64,000 bases of DNA from Methylophaga sp. (GTDB lineage Bacteria > Pseudomonadota > Gammaproteobacteria > Nitrosococcales > Methylophagaceae): positions 1 to 64,000 of the forward strand of contig NZ_JAUSCC010000061.1 of assembly GCF_030651745.1 (NCBI RefSeq), written 5' to 3'. The notes beneath the pieces were generated by a model. The model saw only the letters and a program-made list of their open reading frames with translations, had not been told where the DNA came from and did no database searches. Every line of letters starts with the position of its first letter. Positions within the stretch are counted from its first letter, which is position 1. This document shows, one piece after another, positions 36,473 to 44,580 of the stretch. The translations under genes were made by a program, and so were the position numbers.

Positions 36473-37735
36473 ATGTCAAAATTTTATACATATTCTGCAA
36501 CGACGTTGATGGTGAGCTTGATTGGCACATTACCAATCACGGCAACCGCTGCTGAAAAAGACAGCTTTATGGAAGCTCTTACCGGCGGTAAAGTCAGTTT
36601 TTCTGCCCGTGCCCGATACGAATCCGTTAAACAGGATAATGACCTGAAAGATGCCGATGCATTCACAGTCCGTTCAACTCTAGGCTATGAAACTGGGCGT
36701 TTAAACGGCTTTGGTGCTTTTGTTGAATTTGAGAATGTTACCGATTTAGGTGGTGATAATTACAACAGTACTACCAATGGTAAAACCGAGTATTCGGTGG
36801 TGGCTGATCCGGATGGTACCGAAGTCAATCAGGCGTATTTGAGTTATCAGGGCTTTGACACCGTGGCGAAATTCGGTCGTCAGCAAATTACCTATCGTGA
36901 TGCACCATTTCATCGTTATATCGGTAATGTCTTATGGCGGCAGAATCATCAAACCTTTGATGCATTTTCCTTGCAGAACACCTCATTGCCAGATACGCAG
37001 TTGAGTTACGCTTATGTCAATAAAATCAACACCATTTTTGGTGATGATCGTGATTCCGATCTTATCTCGACCGGTGTTATCAAAAATGGTGTGATTGATG
37101 TGAAAGCCCACTTAATTAACGCTCAGTACAGTGGCTTACCGTTTGGCAAACTGGAAGGTTATGGCTATCTGCTTGAATATGAAGATGCTGACGTTATTTC
37201 TTCTAAAACCTTTGGTCTGCGACTCAGTGGTGCACCAGCCATTAATGATGCCTGGAACCTGGTGTACACCGCCGAATATGCGCGTCAAAGCGACTACAAG
37301 GGTGGAACCATGGATGCCCAGAATTACTATTTAGCAGAACTGGGAACCAAACATAAAGGCTGGATGGCTAAACTGTCTTATGAAGTATTGGAAGGTGATG
37401 GTACTGACAGCTTTAAAACACCACTCGGTACCAATCATGCTTTCCAGGGGTGGGCAGACCAATTTCTCAATACACCTGCTCAGGGCATAAAAGATATTTA
37501 TCTGACCGTGGTGGGCAATGTGTTTTGGGATGCCAAACTGATTGTTTCCTATCATGATTTTAAAACGGATAAGGACAGTCTTGATGCCGGTAATGAATTG
37601 GATATCTCTCTGGAAAAAACCTTTAACCAGCATTACACAGTGGGCCTGAAATACGCTGATTATAAAGCTGACAGTGAATTCCCATCTTTGGTTGATACCG
37701 AGAAGTTCTGGGTCTATGGACAGGTTAAGTTCTGA
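36473..37735 (+). CDS. Outer-membrane porin, alginate-export/OprD-like
   Basis: A 420-aa beta-barrel protein: signal peptide ending TATAA, then alternating strands and a C-terminal aromatic residue (VYGQVKF). Segments such as FGRQQITYRDAPFHRYIG and VLWRQNHQTFDAFSL are typical of alginate_exp-type porins. AAGGAAGG precedes the ATG. It is the last gene of the nirB unit (185-base gap with two small hairpins) and is followed by a terminator. By context it probably lets nitrate or nitrite through the outer membrane. Confidence 0.85.
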   Translation: MSKFYTYSATTLMVSLIGTLPITATAAEKDSFMEALTGGKVSFSARARYESVKQDNDLKDADAFTVRSTLGYETGRLNGFGAFVEFENVTDLGGDNYNSTTNGKTEYSVVADPDGTEVNQAYLSYQGFDTVAKFGRQQITYRDAPFHRYIGNVLWRQNHQTFDAFSLQNTSLPDTQLSYAYVNKINTIFGDDRDSDLISTGVIKNGVIDVKAHLINAQYSGLPFGKLEGYGYLLEYEDADVISSKTFGLRLSGAPAINDAWNLVYTAEYARQSDYKGGTMDAQNYYLAELGTKHKGWMAKLSYEVLEGDGTDSFKTPLGTNHAFQGWADQFLNTPAQGIKDIYLTVVGNVFWDAKLIVSYHDFKTDKDSLDAGNELDISLEKTFNQHYTVGLKYADYKADSEFPSLVDTEKFWVYGQVKF

Positions 37736-37813
37736 TATCTACTAGGACCAGCTGAGTTTTCATAGCCACCAACTGTGCTGGCTATGCATGACTAACAGTC
37801 CTTATGTTTAATC

Positions 37814-37843
37814 AAGCCAGCCCCGATGAGGGCTGGCTTTTTT
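37814..37843 (+). terminator. Rho-independent terminator after the porin gene
   Basis: AAGCCAGCCC-CGATGA-GGGCTGGCTT is followed by TTTT. It separates the reductase unit from the regulator unit. Confidence 0.9.
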
Positions 37844-37962
37844 GTAGGTTATTTTGGATCTTCGCACCAAAAACAAGCGGTAGTCCGATTCTTACAGCCC
37901 ATTTTAATGCATGATTTGACAAGATGAAATTTTAACTAATTGAAAAATAAAGATTTAATCTC

Positions 37963-37978
37963 TGGCATGGCTTATGCA
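37963..37978 (+). promoter_or_regulatory. Probable sigma-54 promoter of the regulator unit
   Basis: TGGCATGGCTTATGCA keeps the invariant GG and GC ten bases apart and differs from consensus at two positions. It is 40 bases before the ATG at 38018. No strong NtrC dyad was found upstream. Confidence 0.55.
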
Positions 37979-38017
37979 ATACCCTTGACGTTGCCATACA
38001 ACGAAGGAGGCCACAAC

Positions 38018-38131
38018 ATGGGATATCTGATTGATTTTTTCTATTTAATGAAAGAGTTTTTCAAGCTGCTTTTCTTGGTGTTGATCTCTCCCTTGGGCTT
38101 ACTGGCTGGTTATCTTTTCAGCTGGGAATAA
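38018..38131 (+). CDS. 37-aa single-pass membrane peptide in the nitrate locus
   Basis: A short frame beginning MGYLIDFFYLMKEFF and ending FSWE, with one long hydrophobic stretch (residues ~14-34). The ribosome site GAAGGAGG is near ideal, 7 bases before the ATG. It is the first gene after a sigma-54-type promoter and lies 30 bases upstream of the NIT-like sensor gene. No family recognised. It may anchor or modulate the sensor, or act on the transporter (inference). Confidence 0.65.
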   Translation: MGYLIDFFYLMKEFFKLLFLVLISPLGLLAGYLFSWE

Positions 38132-38161
38132 CGGTAAAAAAACCTAATTGAGAGCCAGGCT

Positions 38162-39028
38162 ATGATAGTCAACCCCACCATTGCAGGTGCATTTACGGTA
38201 GCGGCATGTTTCGCCGCTACCAAACAATGGACGGTGAATTCACGTGATAAACGGCGTATCAAACATGCCATTTCAGAACTGGTTCGTCTCAAGCAATTAA
38301 TTGACCTCAGCCAGCAACATCGTGGTACCAGCAGTGCCGTTTGTGCTGGTAACGCATCTCTCATCGGTAAACTAACTTTCCTGCAACAGGAAATCGACCG
38401 ATTTATCCTCGCCAGTGAAAACACCGATATGCAAACACTCCCGCAATGGTTGTCGTTTGTAGATCACTGGCCTCGCCTGAAAAAACAGGTACAGGATCGC
38501 AAACTCACTTCTCATCAGGTTATTCGTCAACACAATGCCATGATTGAAGGTCAATTATCGTTGTTTGATGATCTCAGCCGTTTATACAATCTGCATCATT
38601 TTATGCTGGATAACATCACTCGCTTATCCGAACTCTGCCTGGACACACTTCGTGCTGCTGAAACCCTGGGGCAAATGCGTGCTGTGGGATCAACCCTATG
38701 CGCTCGTGGTAATGGTGGTGGTGCTGAAACCATGATGCTGTCATTTCAACGTTTAACCGCTAACGGCCGGATCGCTGAGTTGCTCAGGGAAATTAGCGGT
38801 ATTCGCAATAAATATTTGATTGCGATTTTGGCTGGACAGAATGACCAAATTGAACGTGATACCGATTTATTGTTACAGACCATTGATCAACAAGTGCTGA
38901 TTGAGGGTGGCATCACTTTATCAGCGGATGATTATTTTAAAACGGCCACCCGTGCCATTGATACGGTACTTAACGTATTTTCTCTTATCATTAACTATGC
39001 TGCGGATAATCATGCGAAACTCAACTGA
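38162..39028 (+). CDS. NIT-like (nitrate/nitrite-sensing) domain protein
   Basis: A 288-aa helical protein. Two segments match the nitrate-sensing NIT domain: LIDLSQQHRGTSSAV near 46 (compare the LQxERGxS pattern) and LRAAETLGQMRAVGSTLCA near 165 (compare the KExxGxERA pattern). Arg residues of such segments bind nitrate in Klebsiella NasR. A short hydrophobic N-terminus (TIAGAFTVAACFAA) may act as a membrane anchor. Unlike NasR there is no ANTAR domain; that is on the next, overlapping gene. It therefore looks like the sensor half of a split NasR. NasS-type sensors are unrelated in fold. Confidence 0.7.
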   Translation: MIVNPTIAGAFTVAACFAATKQWTVNSRDKRRIKHAISELVRLKQLIDLSQQHRGTSSAVCAGNASLIGKLTFLQQEIDRFILASENTDMQTLPQWLSFVDHWPRLKKQVQDRKLTSHQVIRQHNAMIEGQLSLFDDLSRLYNLHHFMLDNITRLSELCLDTLRAAETLGQMRAVGSTLCARGNGGGAETMMLSFQRLTANGRIAELLREISGIRNKYLIAILAGQNDQIERDTDLLLQTIDQQVLIEGGITLSADDYFKTATRAIDTVLNVFSLIINYAADNHAKLN

Positions 39029-39629
39029 CATCATGACACAAAGTTTTAATTCCACATTGGTGTGCGACCGTTCTGATGTTGCACAGCAATTAGTCGAACA
39101 ATTGAGCGGCACCATGTTTGAGGTGACCAATCAGTCGGCTTCTCTTCCTAAACTTGCTATGAAGCAACTCGAATTTACCGGAATGTTCATTCTGGCAGTG
39201 CGAAACTGCGATAGTGACATGATGGCACTTATCGATATGTTACTCAGGCAACAACCGATGCCGGTGGTGATTTTTACCGATGCCTATGACGCACAGGTCG
39301 AAAAACAAGCGATTCAGCTTGGGGTCAGTGCATACGTGGTCGACGGTTTGCAACCACACCGTGTGTTGCCGTTACTGAGTACGGCACGCAATCGCTTTTT
39401 GCAACAACAAACGATGCGTGAACAGGTTCAATCACTGGAAACCAAACTGGCCGAACGCAAGATTATCGATCGTGCCAAGGGTGTGTTGATGCAACAACGT
39501 CAATGCAGTGAGGACGAAGCTTATCGCCTGTTACGCACCACGGCAATGAACCAGAATATGCGTTTAGCAATGTTGGCAAAACAGGTGCTTGCTACTGCCA
39601 ACTTGTTAGAAACACATTCTCATCCTTGA
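39012..39629 (+). CDS. NasT-like ANTAR antiterminator
   Basis: A 205-aa protein with an N-terminal receiver-like domain (VVIFTDAYDAQVEKQAI; LGVSAYVVDGLQP) and a C-terminal ANTAR RNA-binding domain (ERKIIDRAKGVLMQQR; SEDEAYRLLRTTAMNQNMRL). This is the NasT plan: it prevents transcription termination at leaders of nitrate assimilation operons when released or activated by a nitrate sensor. The start at 39012 overlaps the sensor gene by 17 bases; ATG 39033 is the alternative. Probable partner of the NIT-like protein. Likely targets are the nrtA and narK leaders. Confidence 0.85.
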   Translation: MRNSTDIMTQSFNSTLVCDRSDVAQQLVEQLSGTMFEVTNQSASLPKLAMKQLEFTGMFILAVRNCDSDMMALIDMLLRQQPMPVVIFTDAYDAQVEKQAIQLGVSAYVVDGLQPHRVLPLLSTARNRFLQQQTMREQVQSLETKLAERKIIDRAKGVLMQQRQCSEDEAYRLLRTTAMNQNMRLAMLAKQVLATANLLETHSHP

Positions 39630-39651
39630 TCAAAATCAAGCGGTCGGTTGC

Positions 39652-39668
39652 TGCACCAACAAAGTGCC
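39652..39668 (+). promoter_or_regulatory. NtrC-like enhancer site upstream of nrtA
   Basis: TGCACC-AACAA-AGTGCC matches the NtrC dyad TGCACC-N5-GGTGCA at ten of twelve positions. It is embedded in a 12-bp stem (39636-39675 region) just after the ANTAR stop, and about 100 bases upstream of the -24 element. Confidence 0.6.
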
Positions 39669-39770
39669 GGCCGCTTGAATCAGCCCCAAAGCGACGCAAG
39701 TTGAGAAGACTTTTTGTTTGTGCGATATTTTAAGTGACTGAAAATCATATAGTTTTAAATAGGTATGTAA

Positions 39771-39787
39771 TTGGCATGTTAACTGCA
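39771..39787 (+). promoter_or_regulatory. Sigma-54 promoter of nrtABC
   Basis: TTGGCATGTTAACTGCA retains GG and GC with ten bases between and fits TGGCAY-N5-YTGCA. Predicted transcript start near 39798. Confidence 0.75.
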
Positions 39788-39797
39788 GATTGGTCTC

Positions 39798-39894
39798 CAA
39801 ACCAATCCAACGCAGGATTGAAAACCGTTCAGGAAATAATTTCCCCGGTACCGGGCAACGCCGCCGTTTTCCGTCCTAACTGTTGGAGTTAACC
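39798..39894 (+). ncRNA. nrtA leader with ANTAR-type hexaloop hairpins
   Basis: CAATCC-AACGCA-GGATTG (39803-39820) is a 6-bp stem with a 6-base loop having A at position 1 and G at 4, the signature of the RNA bound by ANTAR proteins. A weaker stem GGC-AACGCC-GCC (39854-39865) has the same A1/G4 loop and is followed by GTTTT, as if overlapping a terminator. Upstream GATTGG (39788) can compete for the CCAATC arm. The ANTAR protein is encoded immediately upstream. Structure not tested. Confidence 0.5.
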
Positions 39895-41286
39895 ATGTCT
39901 TTACCCAAAGTAAATTCAAATCCTTTGCGTCGTTGGCTGTCTGCCATCGGCTTACTCTCTGTTATCAGCTTTTCAACATCTTTAGTCGCTGCTCCCGGCG
40001 AACTGGAGAAAGAAGACCTTCGCCTTGGTTTTATTAAGCTTACCGATATGGCGCCACTGGCAATTGCCAAGGAAAAAGGTTTTTTTGAAGATGAAGGTTT
40101 GTACGTCACACTGGAAGCTCAGGCCAACTGGAAAGTACTGCTGGATGGTGTAATAAACGGTGCACTGGATGGCGCGCATATGTTGGCCGGTCAACCGCTT
40201 GGTGCCACCATTGGATATGGTACCCAGGCCGATATCATTACTGCTTTCAGTATGGATCTGAATGGTAATGCCATCACGGTTTCCAATCGGGTATGGGAGC
40301 AAATGAAACCGCATATTCCGACGCGTGAAGATGGAACACCACAACATCCGATCAGTGCTGAATCACTTAAACCGGTCATTGACTCGTTTAAGCAGCAAGG
40401 CAAATCATTCAATATGGGTATGGTATTCCCGGTGTCTACCCATAACTACGAATTACGTTATTGGCTGGCCGCTGGTGGTATTCATCCTGGCTATTACGCG
40501 CCACACAAAGGTGATAGTAGTGGTCAGCTACAAGCAGAAGCCATGCTTTCCGTCACACCGCCACCTCAAATGCCCTCTACGATGGAAGCTGGAACAATTG
40601 ATGGTTATTGCGTTGGCGAACCATGGAATCAGCAAGCCGTATTTATGGGCATTGGTGTGCCAGTTATTGCCAACTATGACATCTGGAAAAACAATCCGGA
40701 AAAAGTCTTCGGTGTCAGTCAGCAATGGGCGGATAAACATCCCAACACCCATATTGCTTTAGTTAAAGCCTTGATTCGTGCAGCACATTGGCTGGATGCT
40801 GAGAACAATGCCAACCGCCCTGAAGCCGTGAAAATCCTCTCACAAAGTTATTATGTTGGTGCGGATTACGATGTGATTGCCAACAGTATGACCGGCACCT
40901 TTGAATATGAAAAAGGTGATAAACGTGAAACCCCGGATTTCAACGTGTTTTTCCGTCACCACGCAACCTATCCTTTTTACAGTGATGCTATCTGGTATCT
41001 GACACAGATGCGTCGTTGGGGACAAATATCCGAAGCCAAGCCTGATAGCTGGTACACCGATATGGCCAAGAAGGTTTATCGTCCAGACATTTATCAAATG
41101 GCAGCAATGGAGTTGATTGAAGAGGGCAAATTAAGCGCAGCGGATTTTCCTGATTTTTCAACTGAAACAGGATTTAAACCACCACAAAATGAGTTTATCG
41201 ACGGCATTGAATATGACGGTACAGCACCAAATGCTTACCTGGAAAAATTTGCTATTGGCCTGAAAGGCGAGGAGCAGGTGGATTAA
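39895..41286 (+). CDS. nrtA: Nitrate ABC transporter substrate-binding protein
   Basis: A 463-aa periplasmic protein of the NrtA/CmpA family. The signal peptide contains an Arg pair ([10 protein letters not shown]) and ends near TSLVAAPG. Family segments: [21 protein letters not shown], the [12 protein letters not shown] site, [36 protein letters not shown]. The ATG at 39895 has GGAG 9 bases upstream. It binds nitrate for import by the NrtB and NrtC-type proteins encoded next. Confidence 0.93.
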   Translation: MSLPKVNSNPLRRWLSAIGLLSVISFSTSLVAAPGELEKEDLRLGFIKLTDMAPLAIAKEKGFFEDEGLYVTLEAQANWKVLLDGVINGALDGAHMLAGQPLGATIGYGTQADIITAFSMDLNGNAITVSNRVWEQMKPHIPTREDGTPQHPISAESLKPVIDSFKQQGKSFNMGMVFPVSTHNYELRYWLAAGGIHPGYYAPHKGDSSGQLQAEAMLSVTPPPQMPSTMEAGTIDGYCVGEPWNQQAVFMGIGVPVIANYDIWKNNPEKVFGVSQQWADKHPNTHIALVKALIRAAHWLDAENNANRPEAVKILSQSYYVGADYDVIANSMTGTFEYEKGDKRETPDFNVFFRHHATYPFYSDAIWYLTQMRRWGQISEAKPDSWYTDMAKKVYRPDIYQMAAMELIEEGKLSAADFPDFSTETGFKPPQNEFIDGIEYDGTAPNAYLEKFAIGLKGEEQVD

Positions 41287-41323
41287 CCACCTGCTTTTCA
41301 TTAACGGACGAAGATGAATTCAT

Positions 41324-42346
41324 ATGAAAGATAAAGTTATCTACTTTCTTGAGCTGACAGGACTGAACTGGTTTGTACCACTGGCGAAAATCGCCAGTGG
41401 GGAGCCAGCAGGATTCCAGTTTCAACAACTCACCAAAATGATTGGTTTACCGCTGCTGGCAATGCTGGCCTTTTTGATGTTCTGGCACATAGGCGCTGCG
41501 AAGGTCGATACTAGCCTTGGCCAATTACCAGGGCCGGTTCAGGTGTGGGAACAGGTCAAAGTTCTGAATGCTGAGCATCAGGCAGAACGTCAAAGGGCCA
41601 GCGACTTTTATCAACGTCAGGCAGAACGCAATGCTGAAACGCTGGCAAAAAATCCGGATGCTGAAATTCGGGTGCGCGACTATACCGGCAGGGCCACATT
41701 TGTCGATCAAATCTGGACCAGTCTGTTTACCGTGTTTGTCGGTTTTCTATTAGCCAGTCTGATAGCGATCCCCATTGGTATTGTCAGCGGTCTGAGTCAA
41801 AATCTGTATAACGCAATCAACCCGTTGATTCAGATTTTTAAACCGGTTTCTCCATTAGCCTGGTTACCGATTGTGACAATGGTGGTCAGTGCGGTGTATG
41901 TCTCGGCTGATCCGATGTTTTCCAAATCATTTATTACATCAGCCATCACCGTGATGTTGTGTTCATTGTGGCCGACCTTGATTAATACAGCGGTCGGGGT
42001 GTCATCCATCGACCGGGATTTGCTTAACGTCGGCAAGGTATTACGGCTGAGCTATTTCACCACGGTGTGGAAAATTGTGATTCCTTCATCGATTCCAATG
42101 ATTTTTACCGGTTTGAGAATTTCCCTTGGTATTGGCTGGATGGTGTTGATAGCAGCTGAAATGCTGGCACAGAATCCGGGACTCGGAAAGTTTGTCTGGG
42201 ATGAGTTCCAAAATGGCAGTTCCAATTCTCTGAGTCGCATCATGGTGGCAGTATTGGCAATCGGTCTGATTGGCTTTGTATTGGATCGCATCATGCTCAC
42301 GCTGCAGAAATTTTTCTCATATGACAAAACCGCAAATATTCGGTAG
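41324..42346 (+). CDS. nrtB: Nitrate ABC transporter permease
   Basis: A 340-aa inner-membrane permease of the NrtB type. An N-terminal helix (~35-55) precedes a long soluble linker (~60-125), then a five- to six-helix BPD_transp_1 domain. The EAA-like loop SIDRDLLNVGKVLRLSYFTT is visible at ~230, followed by KIVIPSSIPMIFTGLRISLG. It forms the membrane pore with the NrtA-type binding protein and NrtC-type ATPase. Confidence 0.93.
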   Translation: MKDKVIYFLELTGLNWFVPLAKIASGEPAGFQFQQLTKMIGLPLLAMLAFLMFWHIGAAKVDTSLGQLPGPVQVWEQVKVLNAEHQAERQRASDFYQRQAERNAETLAKNPDAEIRVRDYTGRATFVDQIWTSLFTVFVGFLLASLIAIPIGIVSGLSQNLYNAINPLIQIFKPVSPLAWLPIVTMVVSAVYVSADPMFSKSFITSAITVMLCSLWPTLINTAVGVSSIDRDLLNVGKVLRLSYFTTVWKIVIPSSIPMIFTGLRISLGIGWMVLIAAEMLAQNPGLGKFVWDEFQNGSSNSLSRIMVAVLAIGLIGFVLDRIMLTLQKFFSYDKTANIR

Positions 42347-42357
42347 GAGAATACGAA

Positions 42358-43149
42358 ATGGAAAGTTATTTAAATATCGATCATGTCAGCATTGATTTCC
42401 CTACTGCCAATGGCCCGTTCCGCGCGTTGGACAAGGTGAATATACAAATCAACAAAGGTGAATTTGTCAGTATTATTGGCCATTCGGGTTGTGGCAAATC
42501 CACAGTGATGAATATTGTTGGCGGTCTGTATCAGGCAACTGAGGGCGGCGTTATTTTGCAGGGTAAAGAAGTCAATGAACCAGGTCCGGATCGGGCCATC
42601 GTGTTCCAGAATCATGCCTTGTTTCCGTGGCTTACTTGTTATCAAAATGTCGAATTGGCGGTGAAATCAGTGTTTGGTAAAACCCGGAATCGTCAGCAAA
42701 TTCGTGACTGGACCTTGCACAACCTTGAGTTGGTGCATATGACCCATGCCAAGGACAAACTGCCGGCCGAGATTTCCGGTGGTATGAAACAACGAATCGG
42801 CATTGCACGGGCTTTGGCAATGGAGCCAAAAGTATTGTTAATGGATGAGCCATTTGGTGCATTGGATGCCTTAACTCGTGCGCATTTGCAGGATTCATTG
42901 ATGGAAATTCAGGCAGATCTGAACAACACCGTTATTATGATTACCCATGATGTGGATGAGGCAGTTTTACTTTCCGATAAAATTGTCATGATGACCAACG
43001 GACCGGCCGCTACAATCGGTGAAGTTCTGCAGGTGGATCTGCCACGACCAAGACAACGTCTGGCACTGGCGGACAATCCCGATTACAACCACTATCGCTC
43101 GGAAGTAATTAAATTTTTGCATCAAAGGCATGCCAGGAAAGTTGCCTGA
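42358..43149 (+). CDS. nrtC: Nitrate ABC transporter ATPase
   Basis: A 263-aa ABC ATPase. Walker A is GHSGCGKST (~41-49), the signature ISGGMKQR, Walker B VLLMDEPFGALDALTR, and the switch His in MITHDVDEA. It has no C-terminal substrate-binding-like domain, so it resembles cyanobacterial NrtD more than NrtC; nrtC is used here only for position. AGGAG precedes the ATG. Last gene of the transporter unit, with a terminator after it. Confidence 0.92.
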   Translation: MESYLNIDHVSIDFPTANGPFRALDKVNIQINKGEFVSIIGHSGCGKSTVMNIVGGLYQATEGGVILQGKEVNEPGPDRAIVFQNHALFPWLTCYQNVELAVKSVFGKTRNRQQIRDWTLHNLELVHMTHAKDKLPAEISGGMKQRIGIARALAMEPKVLLMDEPFGALDALTRAHLQDSLMEIQADLNNTVIMITHDVDEAVLLSDKIVMMTNGPAATIGEVLQVDLPRPRQRLALADNPDYNHYRSEVIKFLHQRHARKVA

Positions 43150-43198
43150 TGCGTTAACAAGATACGTTAATAACGCGTAGGCATGGATGCAAATGTGA

Positions 43199-43228
43199 AT
43201 TAAACCTGCCCGATAGGGCAGGTTTAAT
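43199..43228 (+). terminator. Terminator after the nitrate ABC transporter
   Basis: ATTAAACCTGCCC and GGGCAGGTTTAAT form a 13-bp perfect stem with GATA loop, followed by an AT-rich tail. It is symmetrical and could work in both directions. Confidence 0.75.
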
Positions 43229-43277
43229 ATTTAACAAAACTTCTCGGTGATTGGGCCGATAACAATAGAAGTAATAT

Positions 43278-44555
43278 ATGTTGAACACAGTTGTATCCAA
43301 TTTTGAAATTAAAGGCAGGCCTATGCAGCAGATGCAAAAAGCTGAACACACCAGTCTCTATGTGACGGCTGATTATCATGATTTAACGTTAAGCAGCCAT
43401 TTTCAGCCCATTTTCAGCATTTCGCATCGTCGTCCGGTCGGTTATGAAGGTTTGATCCGCGCCGTTGATCCGCAAAAACATCCGCATTCACCTGTAGAGT
43501 TACTGGCTATTCCACAGACCGGTGTGGAAAACCTGTCTTTAGATCGTCTTTGCCGCCGTCTGCATATGCATAATTTTGCCCGGCAGCCGAACGGGGAAGC
43601 CTGGTTATTTTTAAATCTGAATTCACAATGTCTGGTCTCTGAGCGACCCGATGCCGGTTTTATGAATAACCTGTTTGAGCAGACTGGTATTCCACCGCAA
43701 AGAGTTGTGATAGAAATTCTGGAAAGTGAGATTGATGACAGGCAATACCTTCGCAGTTTGATTCGGCACTTTCGGGATTTAGGTTGCCTGATTGCCATTG
43801 ATGATTTTGGAGCGGGTCATTCGAATTTTGATCGTATTTGGGAGCTGGAACCGGATATCGTCAAAATCGATCGCAGTATGATTCATGGTGCCGGGACTTC
43901 AAGTCGTGTGGAACGAATTTTGACCGGTGTGGTGTCGTTGATTCATGAAGCGGGCAGTCTGGTCATCATTGAAGGGGTTGAAACTGAGCGTGAAGCTTTA
44001 GTTGCTATCGCCGCAAACGCCGATATGGTTCAGGGGTTCTATTTCGCCAAACCGCAACCGCGTATTACCCACAATCTGAAATTTGCTGAAATGATTGACC
44101 ATCTGCTGAAAATTCAACAGCGACAGCGCTTTAAAAACAGTCACCAGATGAATCAGGATTTCAAAAAAATCGAATCCCTGTTTCGTCAGGCAGTCAGTGA
44201 GTTCTCCATTACCAATGCGTTTGATACCAGCACCAATATTCTGTTTATAGAAAAACGTGCTGTGCGCTGCTATCTGCTGGACGAAGTCGGATTTCAGATG
44301 GCGCGCAATGTTTATTCCCCACATTATCAACAAAAAATGGACGCCCGTTTTACCCCCTTGTTGTCTGGAGATAATGCCAATTGGTCCCATAAACATTATC
44401 ACTTTCGGGCAATTGAACACCCAGGTGAAATGCAGGTCAGTCGGCCGTATCTATCCGTTGCAGACTCGAGAATGTGCATTACGGTTTCTCAGACAGTAGT
44501 AGTGCATAACAAGCTGTATGTGTTTTGTTGTGATCTGGACTGGCAGGACGATTAA
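43278..44555 (+). CDS. EAL-domain protein with C-terminal Cache-like domain
   Basis: A 425-aa cytoplasmic protein. The EAL domain (~35-265) has EGL in place of EAL, with LNLNS, IEILESEID, IDDFGAGHSN, VKIDR, IEGVET and QGFYFAKP intact, so phosphodiesterase activity is plausible. Residues ~290-425 resemble the PAS/Cache-like C-terminal part of YkuI (AFDTSTNILFIEK; VSRPYLSVADSRMCITVSQ). The ATG at 43323, with AAAGGCAGG before it, may be the real start. It is followed 25 bases later by a GGDEF gene, and both sit inside the nitrate locus. Confidence 0.88.
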   Translation: MLNTVVSNFEIKGRPMQQMQKAEHTSLYVTADYHDLTLSSHFQPIFSISHRRPVGYEGLIRAVDPQKHPHSPVELLAIPQTGVENLSLDRLCRRLHMHNFARQPNGEAWLFLNLNSQCLVSERPDAGFMNNLFEQTGIPPQRVVIEILESEIDDRQYLRSLIRHFRDLGCLIAIDDFGAGHSNFDRIWELEPDIVKIDRSMIHGAGTSSRVERILTGVVSLIHEAGSLVIIEGVETEREALVAIAANADMVQGFYFAKPQPRITHNLKFAEMIDHLLKIQQRQRFKNSHQMNQDFKKIESLFRQAVSEFSITNAFDTSTNILFIEKRAVRCYLLDEVGFQMARNVYSPHYQQKMDARFTPLLSGDNANWSHKHYHFRAIEHPGEMQVSRPYLSVADSRMCITVSQTVVVHNKLYVFCCDLDWQDD

Positions 44556-44580
44556 TACTTTAAAGTACTAACACCATAAA

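Noticed and set aside
38901..39011. Longer start for the ANTAR protein inside the NIT-like gene
   Set aside because: The extension lies out of frame within well-supported NIT-like coding and has no ribosome site; ATG 39012 or 39033 gives the usual NasT length.
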